In this document: positions 28,160 to 36,956 of the stretch, one piece after another
Layout: the number at the start of each line of letters is the position of its first letter
Numbering within the stretch: position 1 is the stretch's first letter
Assembly (NCBI GenBank): GCA_903853385.1
Contig: CAINTJ010000053.1
Span: 1-64,000 of the forward strand
Reading direction: 5' to 3'
DNA: 64,000 nt
DNA from: an uncultured Gammaproteobacteria bacterium
Lineage (GTDB): Bacteria; Pseudomonadota; Gammaproteobacteria; Pseudomonadales; Pseudohongiellaceae
Made by a program: the position numbers and the translations under genes
The notes under the pieces: generated by a model
What the model saw: the letters and a program-made list of their open reading frames with translations, nothing else
Database searches by the model: none
What the model was told of the DNA's origin: nothing

Positions 28160-30181
28160 TCAACTTGCCAGACTGTAAATGGCTCCTGTGCGTGCCGGCA
28201 AAGCCAATGTAAGCATCAGGCTGGATCGGGCCGTCATGAGTTCAGCTGGCAATTTGTCGGCCCCCACACCACAGACCAGGTGATAACAGCGATTGCCACC
28301 AACCCGCAAACTGAGCGATTCAGAGGGTTGCTCACCAAAATTCACCAGAATCAGCATGTTTTCAGCCGCATGGCGACTCATACGTTCAAACACGCAGATT
28401 TCTGGCGTCGCCAGCAGCACATTGATGCCTTCGTGGCTGGCATCTTGTTCATAAAGACTGGGGCTGTGCAGATATAACAGATTGAACTGGCGCAACAAGG
28501 CCAGTGACTCGGCTGACAGCGCCGGTGCCAGTTGCAGCTCAAAATCATGACCACTTTCCGGCGGCCAATTGCGGCGGACTGACAAGCGGCACTCCAGCTG
28601 CAAGAGTTTGCGGGCCGGCAGGGTCCACAAGGCCAGCAACAACAGTTGCAGCTGACGCTCTCGCAGCGCCGGGGCTGGTGCAAATGCGGCCAGTTGTTGC
28701 ATGCCATTGCCGTCCTGCCATTTTTGCAGCATGCCGGCGAGATCCAGGCTGAATTGTTGTTCTGACAACGGCCGCATCAGCGAACACCCTGCGGCATCCA
28801 TGCGAAAATCGAAACCAAGACCGCCTTGGCGCGGCGACTTGGTGAACTCCGCCAAGGCCAGACCGGAGTCAAGCACCAGCAACAAGGCCGGGTAACGTTC
28901 ACGCAATTGCAACAACAGCGCAGCCAGCCATTCGTGGGCATAAAGATCGATATCAGATTCGGGTCGCCGCTTGAGTCCTCTGGAGGCTGCGCCGGCCGCA
29001 GGGGTAAGCAAAGGATCAACATCACACAAACGGAAACCATCGATGTGCATATGAATGTGCCAATAGCCAATACAAGCGCTGACCATGGTCATCAACGCCC
29101 CGCCGATCGTGGCCCAATCGATACCCTCACCAGTACCCGGGACCAGACCATGCGCGTTCAGCAGTGCTACCAGCGAGAAATCCCACAGCACCCCCAATTC
29201 CTGTTCATGGGCCTGTTCCACAAAAATCTGCAATTCGGCGTTGGAGCCCAGCAGCGCGGCTGCGGTCAGTAGCGCAGGTTGCCGGCGCTGGCCTTTGATT
29301 GCACAGGCCTGGGCATCACGCAACAATACATGGGTAAAGCCATGGTCCTTCAGCTTTGGCAATACCAGTGCCGCTAATTGTGGCCAATGCACTCCGCTTT
29401 CCTGCAAGGCATCTGTCAAGACCAGCTCCATGATGGTGATCGGAACCGCCTGTCCAGCCTGGTTGCTGTGCATCAGCAGCCAGAAATGATCACGCCAGGT
29501 TCTTGCCGCAAGCGTGTCCACGCGTGAGCAACTCGCCGGTTGCACATCCACTTGTCGTGCAAACGGATCAAAATCCAGCACCTGGGTTTCATGCTGACTG
29601 TTCATCACTTCAAACTTGTAGGCTGAGTGCAGTGGCAACCCTGGCACAAACAGTTCCCACAAGCCGGCCTTCGGATGGGGATACATCAGATGCACCCGGC
29701 CATCCCATCCGGAAAGTTGCAACAGCACGGAAACTCGACTGGCAGTGGGCGCCCACAGCACAAAATGCACACCTTCGACGCCATCTATGGTGCGGAGATG
29801 GGCACCCACAAAATGCCAGGCGGCTTCATGGCGACCCAGACTGAAGAGCTGCAGCTCGGAAGCATCAAGATTGTTGCGAAACCGGTAGGGATCATCCATC
29901 AGCACCGTGCTGACACCATCACTGACCCGCAAACGGTAAGGCAGGACTTTGTTACCGGCGAAGCTGCCTGAGAACAAACCCTCGGCATGCAATTGCTGCA
30001 ACACAGCCAACACTTTTTTACCGTTGCTGCTGAGCACTTCCACCGTGTGGGCTCCAGGCAGGAATACGGTAACGGACAGTTCGCCATTGCCGGCCTTGTG
30101 CATTCCCATGATCTGGGCGAAAGCGGCACAACGACCCTTGATGATCTGGTCAATTAATTTGGAGGTGAACATCACGGGCAT
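28160..30181 (-). CDS. Degenerate glycogen-branching-enzyme homologue (GH13 pseudoenzyme?)
   Basis: From ATG 30181 (or ATG 30172) the protein has about 673 residues, close to GlgB (728). The N-terminal CBM48/GlgB modules are well kept: FVGAHLRTIDGVEGVHFVLW and LSGWDGRVHLM (about 124-165), KYEI-like AYKFEVMN at 188. The GH13 barrel is eroded: the nucleophile Asp of the DGxRVD motif is Cys386 (HIDGFRLCDVDP), the acid Glu region reads LVLDSGLALAEF, and the SHDE region cannot be found. It is therefore probably not a branching enzyme; it might bind glucan or act structurally. It stands just upstream of the ATP-grasp/alpha-E pair on the same strand. Confidence 0.8.
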   Translation of the reverse strand: MPVMFTSKLIDQIIKGRCAAFAQIMGMHKAGNGELSVTVFLPGAHTVEVLSSNGKKVLAVLQQLHAEGLFSGSFAGNKVLPYRLRVSDGVSTVLMDDPYRFRNNLDASELQLFSLGRHEAAWHFVGAHLRTIDGVEGVHFVLWAPTASRVSVLLQLSGWDGRVHLMYPHPKAGLWELFVPGLPLHSAYKFEVMNSQHETQVLDFDPFARQVDVQPASCSRVDTLAARTWRDHFWLLMHSNQAGQAVPITIMELVLTDALQESGVHWPQLAALVLPKLKDHGFTHVLLRDAQACAIKGQRRQPALLTAAALLGSNAELQIFVEQAHEQELGVLWDFSLVALLNAHGLVPGTGEGIDWATIGGALMTMVSACIGYWHIHMHIDGFRLCDVDPLLTPAAGAASRGLKRRPESDIDLYAHEWLAALLLQLRERYPALLLVLDSGLALAEFTKSPRQGGLGFDFRMDAAGCSLMRPLSEQQFSLDLAGMLQKWQDGNGMQQLAAFAPAPALRERQLQLLLLALWTLPARKLLQLECRLSVRRNWPPESGHDFELQLAPALSAESLALLRQFNLLYLHSPSLYEQDASHEGINVLLATPEICVFERMSRHAAENMLILVNFGEQPSESLSLRVGGNRCYHLVCGVGADKLPAELMTARSSLMLTLALPARTGAIYSLAS

Positions 30182-30327
30182 AGGTTTACAGGGGTGGCCG
30201 GGCAATGCAGTCTGCCATAGGACGGTCGCAAAAACTGCTGCAGAGTTTAGCCGGTGGCCGACAGCGGTTATGCCGACACAAATGCAGCACTTTTCTTTTG
30301 AATACCGCACAACAGCCGCAAGAGGGC

Positions 30328-30355
30328 TTGACTTTAAAGGCAATATAACTATCCT
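30328..30355 (+). promoter_or_regulatory. Candidate promoter for the ileS leader
   Basis: TTGACT (30328-30333) and TATCCT (30350-30355) are separated by 16 bases; a second -10-like TATAAC sits at 30344-30349. Either would start transcription within a few bases of the leader-peptide ATG at 30363. Tentative. Confidence 0.35.
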
Positions 30356-30362
30356 GACCTGC

Positions 30363-30425
30363 ATGAAATACGCACAAACCTTCGCCATATACCGTTTTAT
30401 TATTCAGCACCGCACGGTGGGTTGA
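30363..30425 (+). CDS. Putative ileS leader peptide (20 codons, three Ile codons)
   Basis: The frame MKYAQTFAIYRFIIQHRTVG (20 residues) ends in TGA just before an attenuator-like structure. It carries ATA at 30387 and the pair ATT ATT at 30399-30404. A ribosome stalled there would cover bases up to about 30412 and leave 30416-30423 free to pair with the terminator's left arm. No Shine-Dalgarno is seen; translation may be leaderless. This is inferred from geometry. Confidence 0.5.
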   Translation: MKYAQTFAIYRFIIQHRTVG

Positions 30426-30473
30426 AGGCTTAGGCACATGCAAAACCCGCCCTTCGGCGGGTTTTTTGTTTTT
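30416..30473 (+). terminator. Attenuator: antiterminator/terminator pair ahead of ileS
   Basis: The intrinsic terminator has the stem AAAACCCGCC (30442-30451), a CTTC loop and GGCGGGTTTT (30456-30465), with a T-rich tract to 30473. The upstream segment GGTGGGTT (30416-30423) can pair with AACCCGCC (30444-30451) over eight bases (one G-T), which would break the terminator. CACC/GGTG at 30408-30419 could form the competing first hairpin. The gene starts 20 bases after the T tract, in a divergent intergenic region, so no upstream gene needs this terminator. Confidence 0.7.
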
Positions 30474-30492
30474 GACAGGCCCGGAGATCAAT

Positions 30493-33400
30493 GTGAGTAC
30501 CGATATGCACAACAGTGCCGACACTGACGAGCGTCAGGAGTTGTCCGGCAGCGACAGCTTTTCCTTTGTAAAAGCAGAGCATGCTGTGCTGCAGTTCTGG
30601 CGTGAGCACAATGTGTTCCAGCGATCGCTGGATCAAACCAGACAGTGCCAACCCTATATCTTCTATGACGGCCCGCCCTTTGCCACCGGCCTGCCCCATC
30701 ACGGCCATCTGGTCGGCTCCACGCTCAAAGACATTATTCCGCGCTATTACACGATGCAGGGCTTCTATGTGCAGCGGCGCTTCGGTTGGGACTGTCACGG
30801 GCTGCCAATCGAACACGAAATTGACAAATCGCTGGGCATGAGCGCACAGCAGGCGGTCGCACAGATGGGCATCAAGGGCTACAACGATGCCTGTCGCGGC
30901 ATCGTGCAGCGCTTTACCACCGAATGGGAAAAAACCATCACGCGCATCGGCCGCTGGGTAGACTTCCGCAATGACTACAAAACCATGGACCCCTCATTCA
31001 TGGAATCAGTGTGGTGGGTAATGCAGCAGTTGTGGCAGAAAGACCTGATCTACCGCGGCGTCAAAGTAGTGCCGTTTTCCACTGCCCTCGGCACCGTGCT
31101 ATCCAATTTCGAGGCCGGCTCCAACTATCAGGACGTGCAGGATCCTGCCGTCACCGTGCTGTTCAAACTGACAGACGAAGATGCCTATGTGGCAGCATGG
31201 ACTACAACACCATGGACGCTGCCGTCCAACCTCGGCTTGTGTGTGAACGCCGGTATTGATTATGTACTGGTGCAGGAAACAGACAGTGGCCGCAAGATCT
31301 ATCTGGCGCAAGCCCGCCTTGAAGCTGTCGGCAAAAACAAGCAACTGACCGTGCTGGCCACCGTGGCGGGCACGGCCATGGTCGGCAAACATTATCAGCC
31401 GCTGTTCCCGTATTTCAGCAATCTCGCCGCTGATGGTGCTTTCCGCATCTTCGCTGACGACTATGTCACCACCGACAGCGGTACCGGCGTGGTACATCTG
31501 GCGCCCGCCTTTGGTGAAGACGATTTCCGGGTGATGAAAGCCAACGGCGTCAAAGCCGTGCCGTGTCCGATTGATCTTGAAGGCAAGTTCACCGAGGAAG
31601 TCAGTGACTATGCTGGCGTCTACGTAAAAGAAGCCGACAAGGCGTTGATCCGTCGCCTGAAAGAAGAAGGCAAACTGTTCCATCAGGACGTGATCGTGCA
31701 CAGCTATCCGTTCTGTCCTCGTTCGGATACACCCATTCTGTACCGCACCATCCCGTCCTGGTATGTCAAAGTCGAGCAAATGCGCGATCGGCTGGTAGCC
31801 AACAACCAGCAGATCAACTGGGTACCCGACCACATCAAGAACGGCCGCATGGGCAACTGGTTGGCGAATGCGCTCGACTGGTGTATCTCGCGCAACCGCT
31901 ACTGGGGAACTCCGTTGCCGATCTGGATCAACGATGTCAGTGGCAAAGCCGTTTGCCTCGGCTCGATAGCCGAGCTGGAACAATACTGCGGAGTGCGGGT
32001 GCATGATCTGCATCGTGAATATGTCGACGACCTCACCTTCACCCAGCCCGGCGAAACCGGCATCTATCGGCGGGTGCCGGAAGTGCTCGACTGCTGGTTT
32101 GAATCCGGCTCGATGCCATATGCGCAACTGCACTACCCGTTCGAAAACCAGCAATTGTTTGCAGCCGGCTTCCCGGCTGAATATATCGCTGAAGGTCTCG
32201 ATCAGACCCGCGGCTGGTTCTACACCCTGCTGGTACTGAGCACTGCGCTGTTCGACAAACCTTGCTTCAAGAATGTGATCGTCAACGGCATCGTGATGGC
32301 TGAAGACGGCAAGAAAATGTCGAAACGCTTGCAGAACTACACACCGCCCGACATTCTGATGGAAGAATACGGTGCCGATGCACTGCGCCTGTATCTGATC
32401 AACTCCGGCCTGGTCAAAGCCGAAGAGCAACGCTTCAGTGATGCCGGCGTCAAGGACATGGTGCGGCGCGCCCTGCTGCCCTGGCTCAACTCGTTCAGGT
32501 TTCTGCAGACCTATGCCGACATCGACCAATGGCGCGCACTGGCCGACGCCCCGGCTTCTGCCAACATCACAGACCAGTGGATACTTTCACGTCTGCAATC
32601 ATTGCTCGGCTCAGTGACTACAGAAATGGCTGCCTACAAGCTCTACAACGTGGTGCCTGCCTTGTTTGAGTTCATCGAGGATCTTACCAACTGGTATATC
32701 CGGCTCAATCGCAGCCGCTTCTGGGTCGAAGGTGAATCTGCCGACAAGAGCGCCGCTTATCAGACGCTGTATCAGACTCTGCATGCGCTGACGCTGGCGA
32801 TGGCACCATTTGCTCCGTTTCTGGCCGAACACATTTATCAGTTGCTGCTGCCCTATGCACCTGCCGATAGAGAGCAACCTGAGTCCGTACATCTGTGCCG
32901 CTATCCCAATGGCAACCCCGCACTGATCCAGACCGCACTGGAAGCAGCGGTAGCCCGCATGCAAGCCATCATCTTGCTCGGCCGCCAAAAACGTAACCAG
33001 GTCAAGATCAAGACCAAAACACCGCTGGCATGCCTCACCGTCATCCACCGCGATCAAGCGATGCTTGATGAAATCAAGCGGCTGGAGAGTTACATCAAGA
33101 GTGAGCTGAATATTAAAAGCGTACTTTACACCCGCAATGAAGAGGACTTCATCAGCCTGTTTGCCAAACCCAATTCCCCGGTGCTGGGCAAACGTCTGGG
33201 CAAGGACTTCGGCAAGTTTCGCGGACTGATCGAGCGACTGGATTCTGCCTCCTTGAACACATTGCAGGAAACCGGATCTGTCGCCATCAATGGCATCGAT
33301 TTCAGCAGTGAGGACATCCTGGTGTTCCGTGAAGCCAAACCTGGCACTGACACCATATCCGACCGACTGATCTCCATCGATCTTGATTGCACCTTGCTGC

Positions 33401-33666
33401 CGGCACTGGTGCAGGAAGGGCTCGCCCGCGAAGTCGTCAACCGCATCCAGAAATCGCGCAAGGAACTCGGCTTCAAAGTCACGGATCGCATTTGTATCAG
33501 CTACACAGCATCACCTGAGCTGGAAGCTGCGATCAAAATACATGCGAACCATATCCAGCAAGAAACACTGGCTGTGCAGCTCCAACCCCTTGCTGTCAGC
33601 GACACCGCGCTCCATTTTGAAATTGACGAACACACTTTGGAACTGGAACTGAAAGTAATTTCCTGA
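30493..33666 (+). CDS. ileS: Isoleucyl-tRNA synthetase, type 2 (eukaryote-like)
   Basis: The start is GTG 30493, six bases after GGAG, giving 1057 residues. The class I signatures are HHGH at 69-72 (GLPHHGHLVGST) and KMSKR at 608-612. The length and the motif PFATGLPHHGH place it in the IleRS2 group; E. coli-type IleRS1 is about 940 residues and reads ANGDIHIGH. IleRS2 enzymes are generally much less sensitive to mupirocin. Editing (CP1) domain residues lie at about 190-400. It charges tRNA-Ile in the cytoplasm. Whether the genome also has an IleRS1 cannot be seen here. Confidence 0.95.
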   Translation: MSTDMHNSADTDERQELSGSDSFSFVKAEHAVLQFWREHNVFQRSLDQTRQCQPYIFYDGPPFATGLPHHGHLVGSTLKDIIPRYYTMQGFYVQRRFGWDCHGLPIEHEIDKSLGMSAQQAVAQMGIKGYNDACRGIVQRFTTEWEKTITRIGRWVDFRNDYKTMDPSFMESVWWVMQQLWQKDLIYRGVKVVPFSTALGTVLSNFEAGSNYQDVQDPAVTVLFKLTDEDAYVAAWTTTPWTLPSNLGLCVNAGIDYVLVQETDSGRKIYLAQARLEAVGKNKQLTVLATVAGTAMVGKHYQPLFPYFSNLAADGAFRIFADDYVTTDSGTGVVHLAPAFGEDDFRVMKANGVKAVPCPIDLEGKFTEEVSDYAGVYVKEADKALIRRLKEEGKLFHQDVIVHSYPFCPRSDTPILYRTIPSWYVKVEQMRDRLVANNQQINWVPDHIKNGRMGNWLANALDWCISRNRYWGTPLPIWINDVSGKAVCLGSIAELEQYCGVRVHDLHREYVDDLTFTQPGETGIYRRVPEVLDCWFESGSMPYAQLHYPFENQQLFAAGFPAEYIAEGLDQTRGWFYTLLVLSTALFDKPCFKNVIVNGIVMAEDGKKMSKRLQNYTPPDILMEEYGADALRLYLINSGLVKAEEQRFSDAGVKDMVRRALLPWLNSFRFLQTYADIDQWRALADAPASANITDQWILSRLQSLLGSVTTEMAAYKLYNVVPALFEFIEDLTNWYIRLNRSRFWVEGESADKSAAYQTLYQTLHALTLAMAPFAPFLAEHIYQLLLPYAPADREQPESVHLCRYPNGNPALIQTALEAAVARMQAIILLGRQKRNQVKIKTKTPLACLTVIHRDQAMLDEIKRLESYIKSELNIKSVLYTRNEEDFISLFAKPNSPVLGKRLGKDFGKFRGLIERLDSASLNTLQETGSVAINGIDFSSEDILVFREAKPGTDTISDRLISIDLDCTLLPALVQEGLAREVVNRIQKSRKELGFKVTDRICISYTASPELEAAIKIHANHIQQETLAVQLQPLAVSDTALHFEIDEHTLELELKVIS

Positions 33667-33691
33667 CCAGGAAACTATCACTGCACTCGCA

Positions 33692-33803
33692 GGCTTGGAG
33701 CAGGTATTGGTTTCTGCGACCGTCTGAGGCCATGGATGGCCGAAGCCGAGCCTACAGGGACGTACTCGCGGCGTGTCGCAGGGGCCTATACCTGCTCCAA
33801 GCC
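33692..33803. repeat. Structured intergenic element, copy 2
   Basis: Arms 33692-33720 and 33775-33803 pair (GGCTTGGAGCAGGTA with TACCTGCTCCAAGCC outside, TGCGAC with GTCGCA inside). The core 33721-33774 is nearly identical to that of copy 1 and has the same GGCCATGGATGGCC palindrome; the second small hairpin changes from AAG/CTT to GAG/CTC. It sits between ileS and the DAHP synthase gene and may end the ileS transcript. Confidence 0.75.
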
Positions 33804-33844
33804 ACCAGATGAACCCATTGAAAAAAATTGGAGAGAGCAAAGTA

Positions 33845-34903
33845 ATGAACGCCACCACCGACGACACCCGCATCGTAGCCATGAAAGAACTGTCCTCACC
33901 GCGCCAGGTGATCGACGAACTACCGATCACTGCTGCGGCCACCAACACCGTGCTGAGCACACGCACCGCCATCCAGAACATCCTGCGCGGTGAAGACAAA
34001 CGCCTGCTGGTGATCGCCGGCCCTTGTTCAATACATGATCCTGCCGCAGCACTGGATTACGCCAGCCGCTTGCAGACGCAGATCAAGCATTTTGAACAAG
34101 AGTTGCTGATCATCATGCGCGTCTATTTTGAAAAACCCCGCACTACGGTGGGCTGGAAAGGACTGATCAATGATCCTGGCCTGGATGACAGCTTCCGCAT
34201 CAATGACGGCCTGCGTCTGGCCCGCAAATTATTGCTGGAACTGGCTGATCGCGGCATCGCATCAGGCACTGAATTTCTCGACCTGATCAGCCCACAATAC
34301 ATTGCCGATGTAGTGTCGTGGGGAGCCATCGGTGCCCGCACCACCGAATCACAATGTCATCGCGAGCTGGCTTCCGGCTTGTCGTGTCCGGTTGGTTTCA
34401 AAAACGGCACCGGCGGCACCATCCAGATTGCAGTTGATGCGGTCGGCTCGGCAGCCCATCCCCATCATTTCCTGTCGGTTACCAAGGAAGGTCATTCCGC
34501 AATTTTTCAAACGGCTGGCAATCCCGATTGCCACGTGATTTTGCGCGGCGGCAGTCGTCATCCCAACTACGATCCCGAAAGCATTGCAGAAACCACCGAG
34601 CGTCTGGAAAAATCCGGGTTGAAACCGGCCATTGTGGTTGATTGCAGTCATGCCAATTCCGGCAAGGATCCGGCGCGCCAGGCCGTTGTGTGTCGCGATC
34701 TGGCTAGCCAGATTGCTGCAGGTTCAACGGCGATTGTCGGCCTGATGCTGGAAAGTCATTTGGTGGCAGGCGCGCAAAAACTGGTAAGTGGCAAGCCTTT
34801 GACTTACGGCCAGAGCATTACTGACGCGTGCATGGGCTGGAATGAAACAGTTGAATTGTTTGAAGTATTGGCTAACGCAGTTCGACAAAGCAGGATGGCT
34901 TAG
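33845..34903 (+). CDS. 3-deoxy-7-phosphoheptulonate (DAHP) synthase, class I
   Basis: From ATG 33845 (GGAGAG upstream) the enzyme has 352 residues, the size of E. coli AroG (350). It condenses phosphoenolpyruvate and erythrose 4-phosphate, the first step of the shikimate pathway. Signatures are LVIAGPCSIHD (about 59-69), MRVYFEKPRTTVGWKG (about 93-108), GFKNGTGG and ILRGG, with metal and PEP ligands in DCSHANSGKDPARQ. Which aromatic amino acid inhibits it cannot be read safely, so no AroF/G/H letter is given. An in-frame extension back to 33773 overlaps the structured repeat and is unlikely. Confidence 0.93.
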   Translation: MNATTDDTRIVAMKELSSPRQVIDELPITAAATNTVLSTRTAIQNILRGEDKRLLVIAGPCSIHDPAAALDYASRLQTQIKHFEQELLIIMRVYFEKPRTTVGWKGLINDPGLDDSFRINDGLRLARKLLLELADRGIASGTEFLDLISPQYIADVVSWGAIGARTTESQCHRELASGLSCPVGFKNGTGGTIQIAVDAVGSAAHPHHFLSVTKEGHSAIFQTAGNPDCHVILRGGSRHPNYDPESIAETTERLEKSGLKPAIVVDCSHANSGKDPARQAVVCRDLASQIAAGSTAIVGLMLESHLVAGAQKLVSGKPLTYGQSITDACMGWNETVELFEVLANAVRQSRMA

Positions 34904-35253
34904 AACGTTAGCGTGGCAACTATTTACTTGGACCCTTCCGTGCAAAGCACGGGAGGGGCCGTCCTTGTGATAAATCTCATCCATCGAGACAAGTCACGCT
35001 CTTCCTTAACTTAAGAACCCTGGATCAGCTCTACGGTGAGCAGGATTTCTCAAAGGAAATCACTTGCTCGTACTGGTAAGGTGCAACGATAGCGCGAATT
35101 ATCTCAGGCAATATAAAATATTTTTTAATCTTGCAAAATAATTGAGCCGTCCATGATGGCAAACCGCCACAACTGCCCTTTGTATGTGACTACAAAGGTG
35201 TCCGGTCGATGCTCATTAGATCCTTCTAGCTGCATTGGCAAGGCCAGAACAGC
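34904..35253. other. Gene-free interval with one strong hairpin
   Basis: This 350-base gap lies between the DAHP synthase and fklB ends (convergent). A perfect-looking hairpin, CCCTTCCGTGC (34933-34943) with GCACGGGAGGG (34947-34957), follows the DAHP synthase stop by about 30 bases; it lacks a T run. An AT-rich stretch lies at 35108-35145. No ORF or RNA gene is recognised. Confidence 0.5.
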
Positions 35254-35871
35254 TTATAACACTCCCAATAACTCCACCTCGAAAATCAAGGTACTGTACG
35301 GGCCGATAGCACCACCGGCACCACGGGCACCGTAGCCGAGCTCATGTGGAATATAAAGTTTCCAGCGCGCACCTTCCTGCATCAGTTGCAGCGCTTCGGT
35401 CCAGCCGCTGATGACACCATTGACCGGGAACTCCAGCGGCTCACCACGCTGGATCGAGCTGTCAAACACCGTACCATCCAACAGCGTGCCTTCGTAGTGA
35501 ACACGCACCGTGGAACTGGCCTGGGGTGTTTTACCGGTGCCAGGCTGCAGAACTTCATATTGCAGACCACTGGCAGTGGTTATGATTCCCGGCATGCCGG
35601 CATTCTGTTTGAGAAACTGTTCGCCAGCTGCAGCCATGCTGTTGGCCTGCTGCTTTTGCATGCGTTGTACGCGGCGGTTCAGCTCATCCATCGCACCGCG
35701 CAGCTCATCCTCTTTGTAGGGCGAGGCCTGCCCGCGCAATACATCGCCCAGACCCAGCAACAAGGCATCAATCTGCAAGCCCGGAAAGGGCTGGCCTTGC
35801 AATTGTTCTCCGATCTGGCGGCCAATGGCATAACTGGCCAGTGCCTCGACACCGGTTAAAGGTTGACTCAT
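35254..35871 (-). CDS. fklB: FKBP-type peptidyl-prolyl cis-trans isomerase FklB
   Basis: From ATG 35871 (AGAGG upstream) the protein has 205 residues, like E. coli FklB (206). An N-terminal helical dimerisation region (5-95) leads into an FKBP domain at about 112-205 with VRVHYEGTLLDGTVFDSS and WKLYIPHELGYG. It lacks a signal peptide, so it should fold proteins in the cytoplasm. Residues upstream to 36012 are an open frame only. It is divergent from the MmcQ/YjbR gene. Confidence 0.94.
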   Translation of the reverse strand: MSQPLTGVEALASYAIGRQIGEQLQGQPFPGLQIDALLLGLGDVLRGQASPYKEDELRGAMDELNRRVQRMQKQQANSMAAAGEQFLKQNAGMPGIITTASGLQYEVLQPGTGKTPQASSTVRVHYEGTLLDGTVFDSSIQRGEPLEFPVNGVISGWTEALQLMQEGARWKLYIPHELGYGARGAGGAIGPYSTLIFEVELLGVL

Positions 35872-35937
35872 AAATACCTCTGCTGAATAAAAACAGCATG
35901 GTAACATGCGAGGCAGTAGAGTTAAGGAGCCTCCAAA

Positions 35938-36279
35938 ATGGATTACCAACAGGCCCGTAGTTACATACTCAACCACCGTGACGCCGTCGAGGATTTTCCA
36001 CTCGGGCCGCAAACAGCGCTATATCGGGTACGGCACAAGATTTTTGCGCAGCTCACTGCCGAAAGTGAAGGGCGGCGTATCAGCCTTAAATGTGACCGGG
36101 CGGAGGCACTACGGCTACGGGATATGTTCAAGGCTGTCACGGCCGGGCATCACTTCAACAAGAAACACTGGAACACGGTTTTACTTGACGGCACGGTTGC
36201 TGACACCGAAATCGAACGCATGATCGACAACTCCTATGCATTGGTCGTCTCCACACTGCCGACCCACCAAAGACCCTGA
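35938..36279 (+). CDS. MmcQ/YjbR family protein
   Basis: The 113-residue protein has the YjbR fold pattern: MDYQQARSYILNHRDAVEDFPLG at the start, KIFAQL in the middle and KKHWNTVLLDG near residue 82, ending with a helix. Family members bind DNA weakly in structure-based proposals, but no role is settled. AAGGAG lies eight bases ahead of ATG. Confidence 0.85.
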   Translation: MDYQQARSYILNHRDAVEDFPLGPQTALYRVRHKIFAQLTAESEGRRISLKCDRAEALRLRDMFKAVTAGHHFNKKHWNTVLLDGTVADTEIERMIDNSYALVVSTLPTHQRP

Positions 36280-36302
36280 TCAAAACGCCCCAAGGCCTTT
36301 CC

Positions 36303-36899
36303 ATGAACAAGCTGCCAGTCATCAGTTTTCTTGCGTCCCATGGCGGCTCTTCTGCCAGGTTTCTGATTGCGGCCATGCGCAGTGGCGAACTGCAGGCGAC
36401 ACCCGGCATTCTCATCACCAACAATCGCGATGCGGCCATTTTCCATTGGTGTCTCGACCAGGACATGCCCATGCGTCATATCAGCAGCAAAACCCATCGT
36501 GGCGAAGACAATGCCGACGAAGCCATCTGCAGCGTACTGCAACAAGCCGGCACCAGCCTGGTGGTGTGTTCCGGATACATGAAGCCGATCGGGCCTCGTA
36601 CCTTGGCCGCATTTGAGCGCCGCATCCTCAATATCCACCCGGCGTTATTGCCAAAATTCGGCGGCAAGGGCATGTATGGCGACTTCGTGCACCAGGCAGT
36701 GCTGGCGGCTGGCGAATCATTGAGCGGTGCAACCGTCCATATAGTGAGTGCCGGCATTGATGAAGGTGAAATCGTCCTGCAGTCGCAAGTAGCAGTTGCC
36801 TCAGAGGACACGCTGGCTACACTTCGCCAGAAAGTACAGACCACCGAGCCTGCGCTCTATCTGGCAGCGATCAAAATATTTCTTGCGGAACAGGCTTGA
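36303..36899 (+). CDS. Formyltransferase-family protein, PurN-like
   Basis: The 198-residue protein has the GART/methionyl-formyltransferase core: VISFLASHGGSSARFL (glycine-rich start, about 6-21), VVCSGYMKPIGP, ILNIHPALLPKFGGKGMYG (Asn and His of the catalytic triad) and SGATVHIVSAGIDEGEIV (catalytic Asp). These fit glycinamide ribonucleotide formyltransferase, which uses 10-formyl-THF in purine synthesis. It stands apart from purM, so it may be a paralogue on another substrate; it is short for PurN (about 212). Confidence 0.82.
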   Translation: MNKLPVISFLASHGGSSARFLIAAMRSGELQATPGILITNNRDAAIFHWCLDQDMPMRHISSKTHRGEDNADEAICSVLQQAGTSLVVCSGYMKPIGPRTLAAFERRILNIHPALLPKFGGKGMYGDFVHQAVLAAGESLSGATVHIVSAGIDEGEIVLQSQVAVASEDTLATLRQKVQTTEPALYLAAIKIFLAEQA

Positions 36900-36956
36900 C
36901 CCTCTCGTTACGTAAAGCCTGCTCCTGCCCCCCACACTCGCCCTACCTCAACGCTG

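Noticed and set aside
31099-32529. 476-codon minus-strand frame inside ileS
   Set aside because: It lies wholly within a clear synthetase gene and has no recognisable motif; it is a GC-rich antisense shadow.
34904-35253. tRNA or small RNA gene in the gap after the DAHP synthase gene
   Set aside because: No cloverleaf, no T-loop GGTTCAA-type motif and no terminator with a T run were found; only one hairpin is clear.
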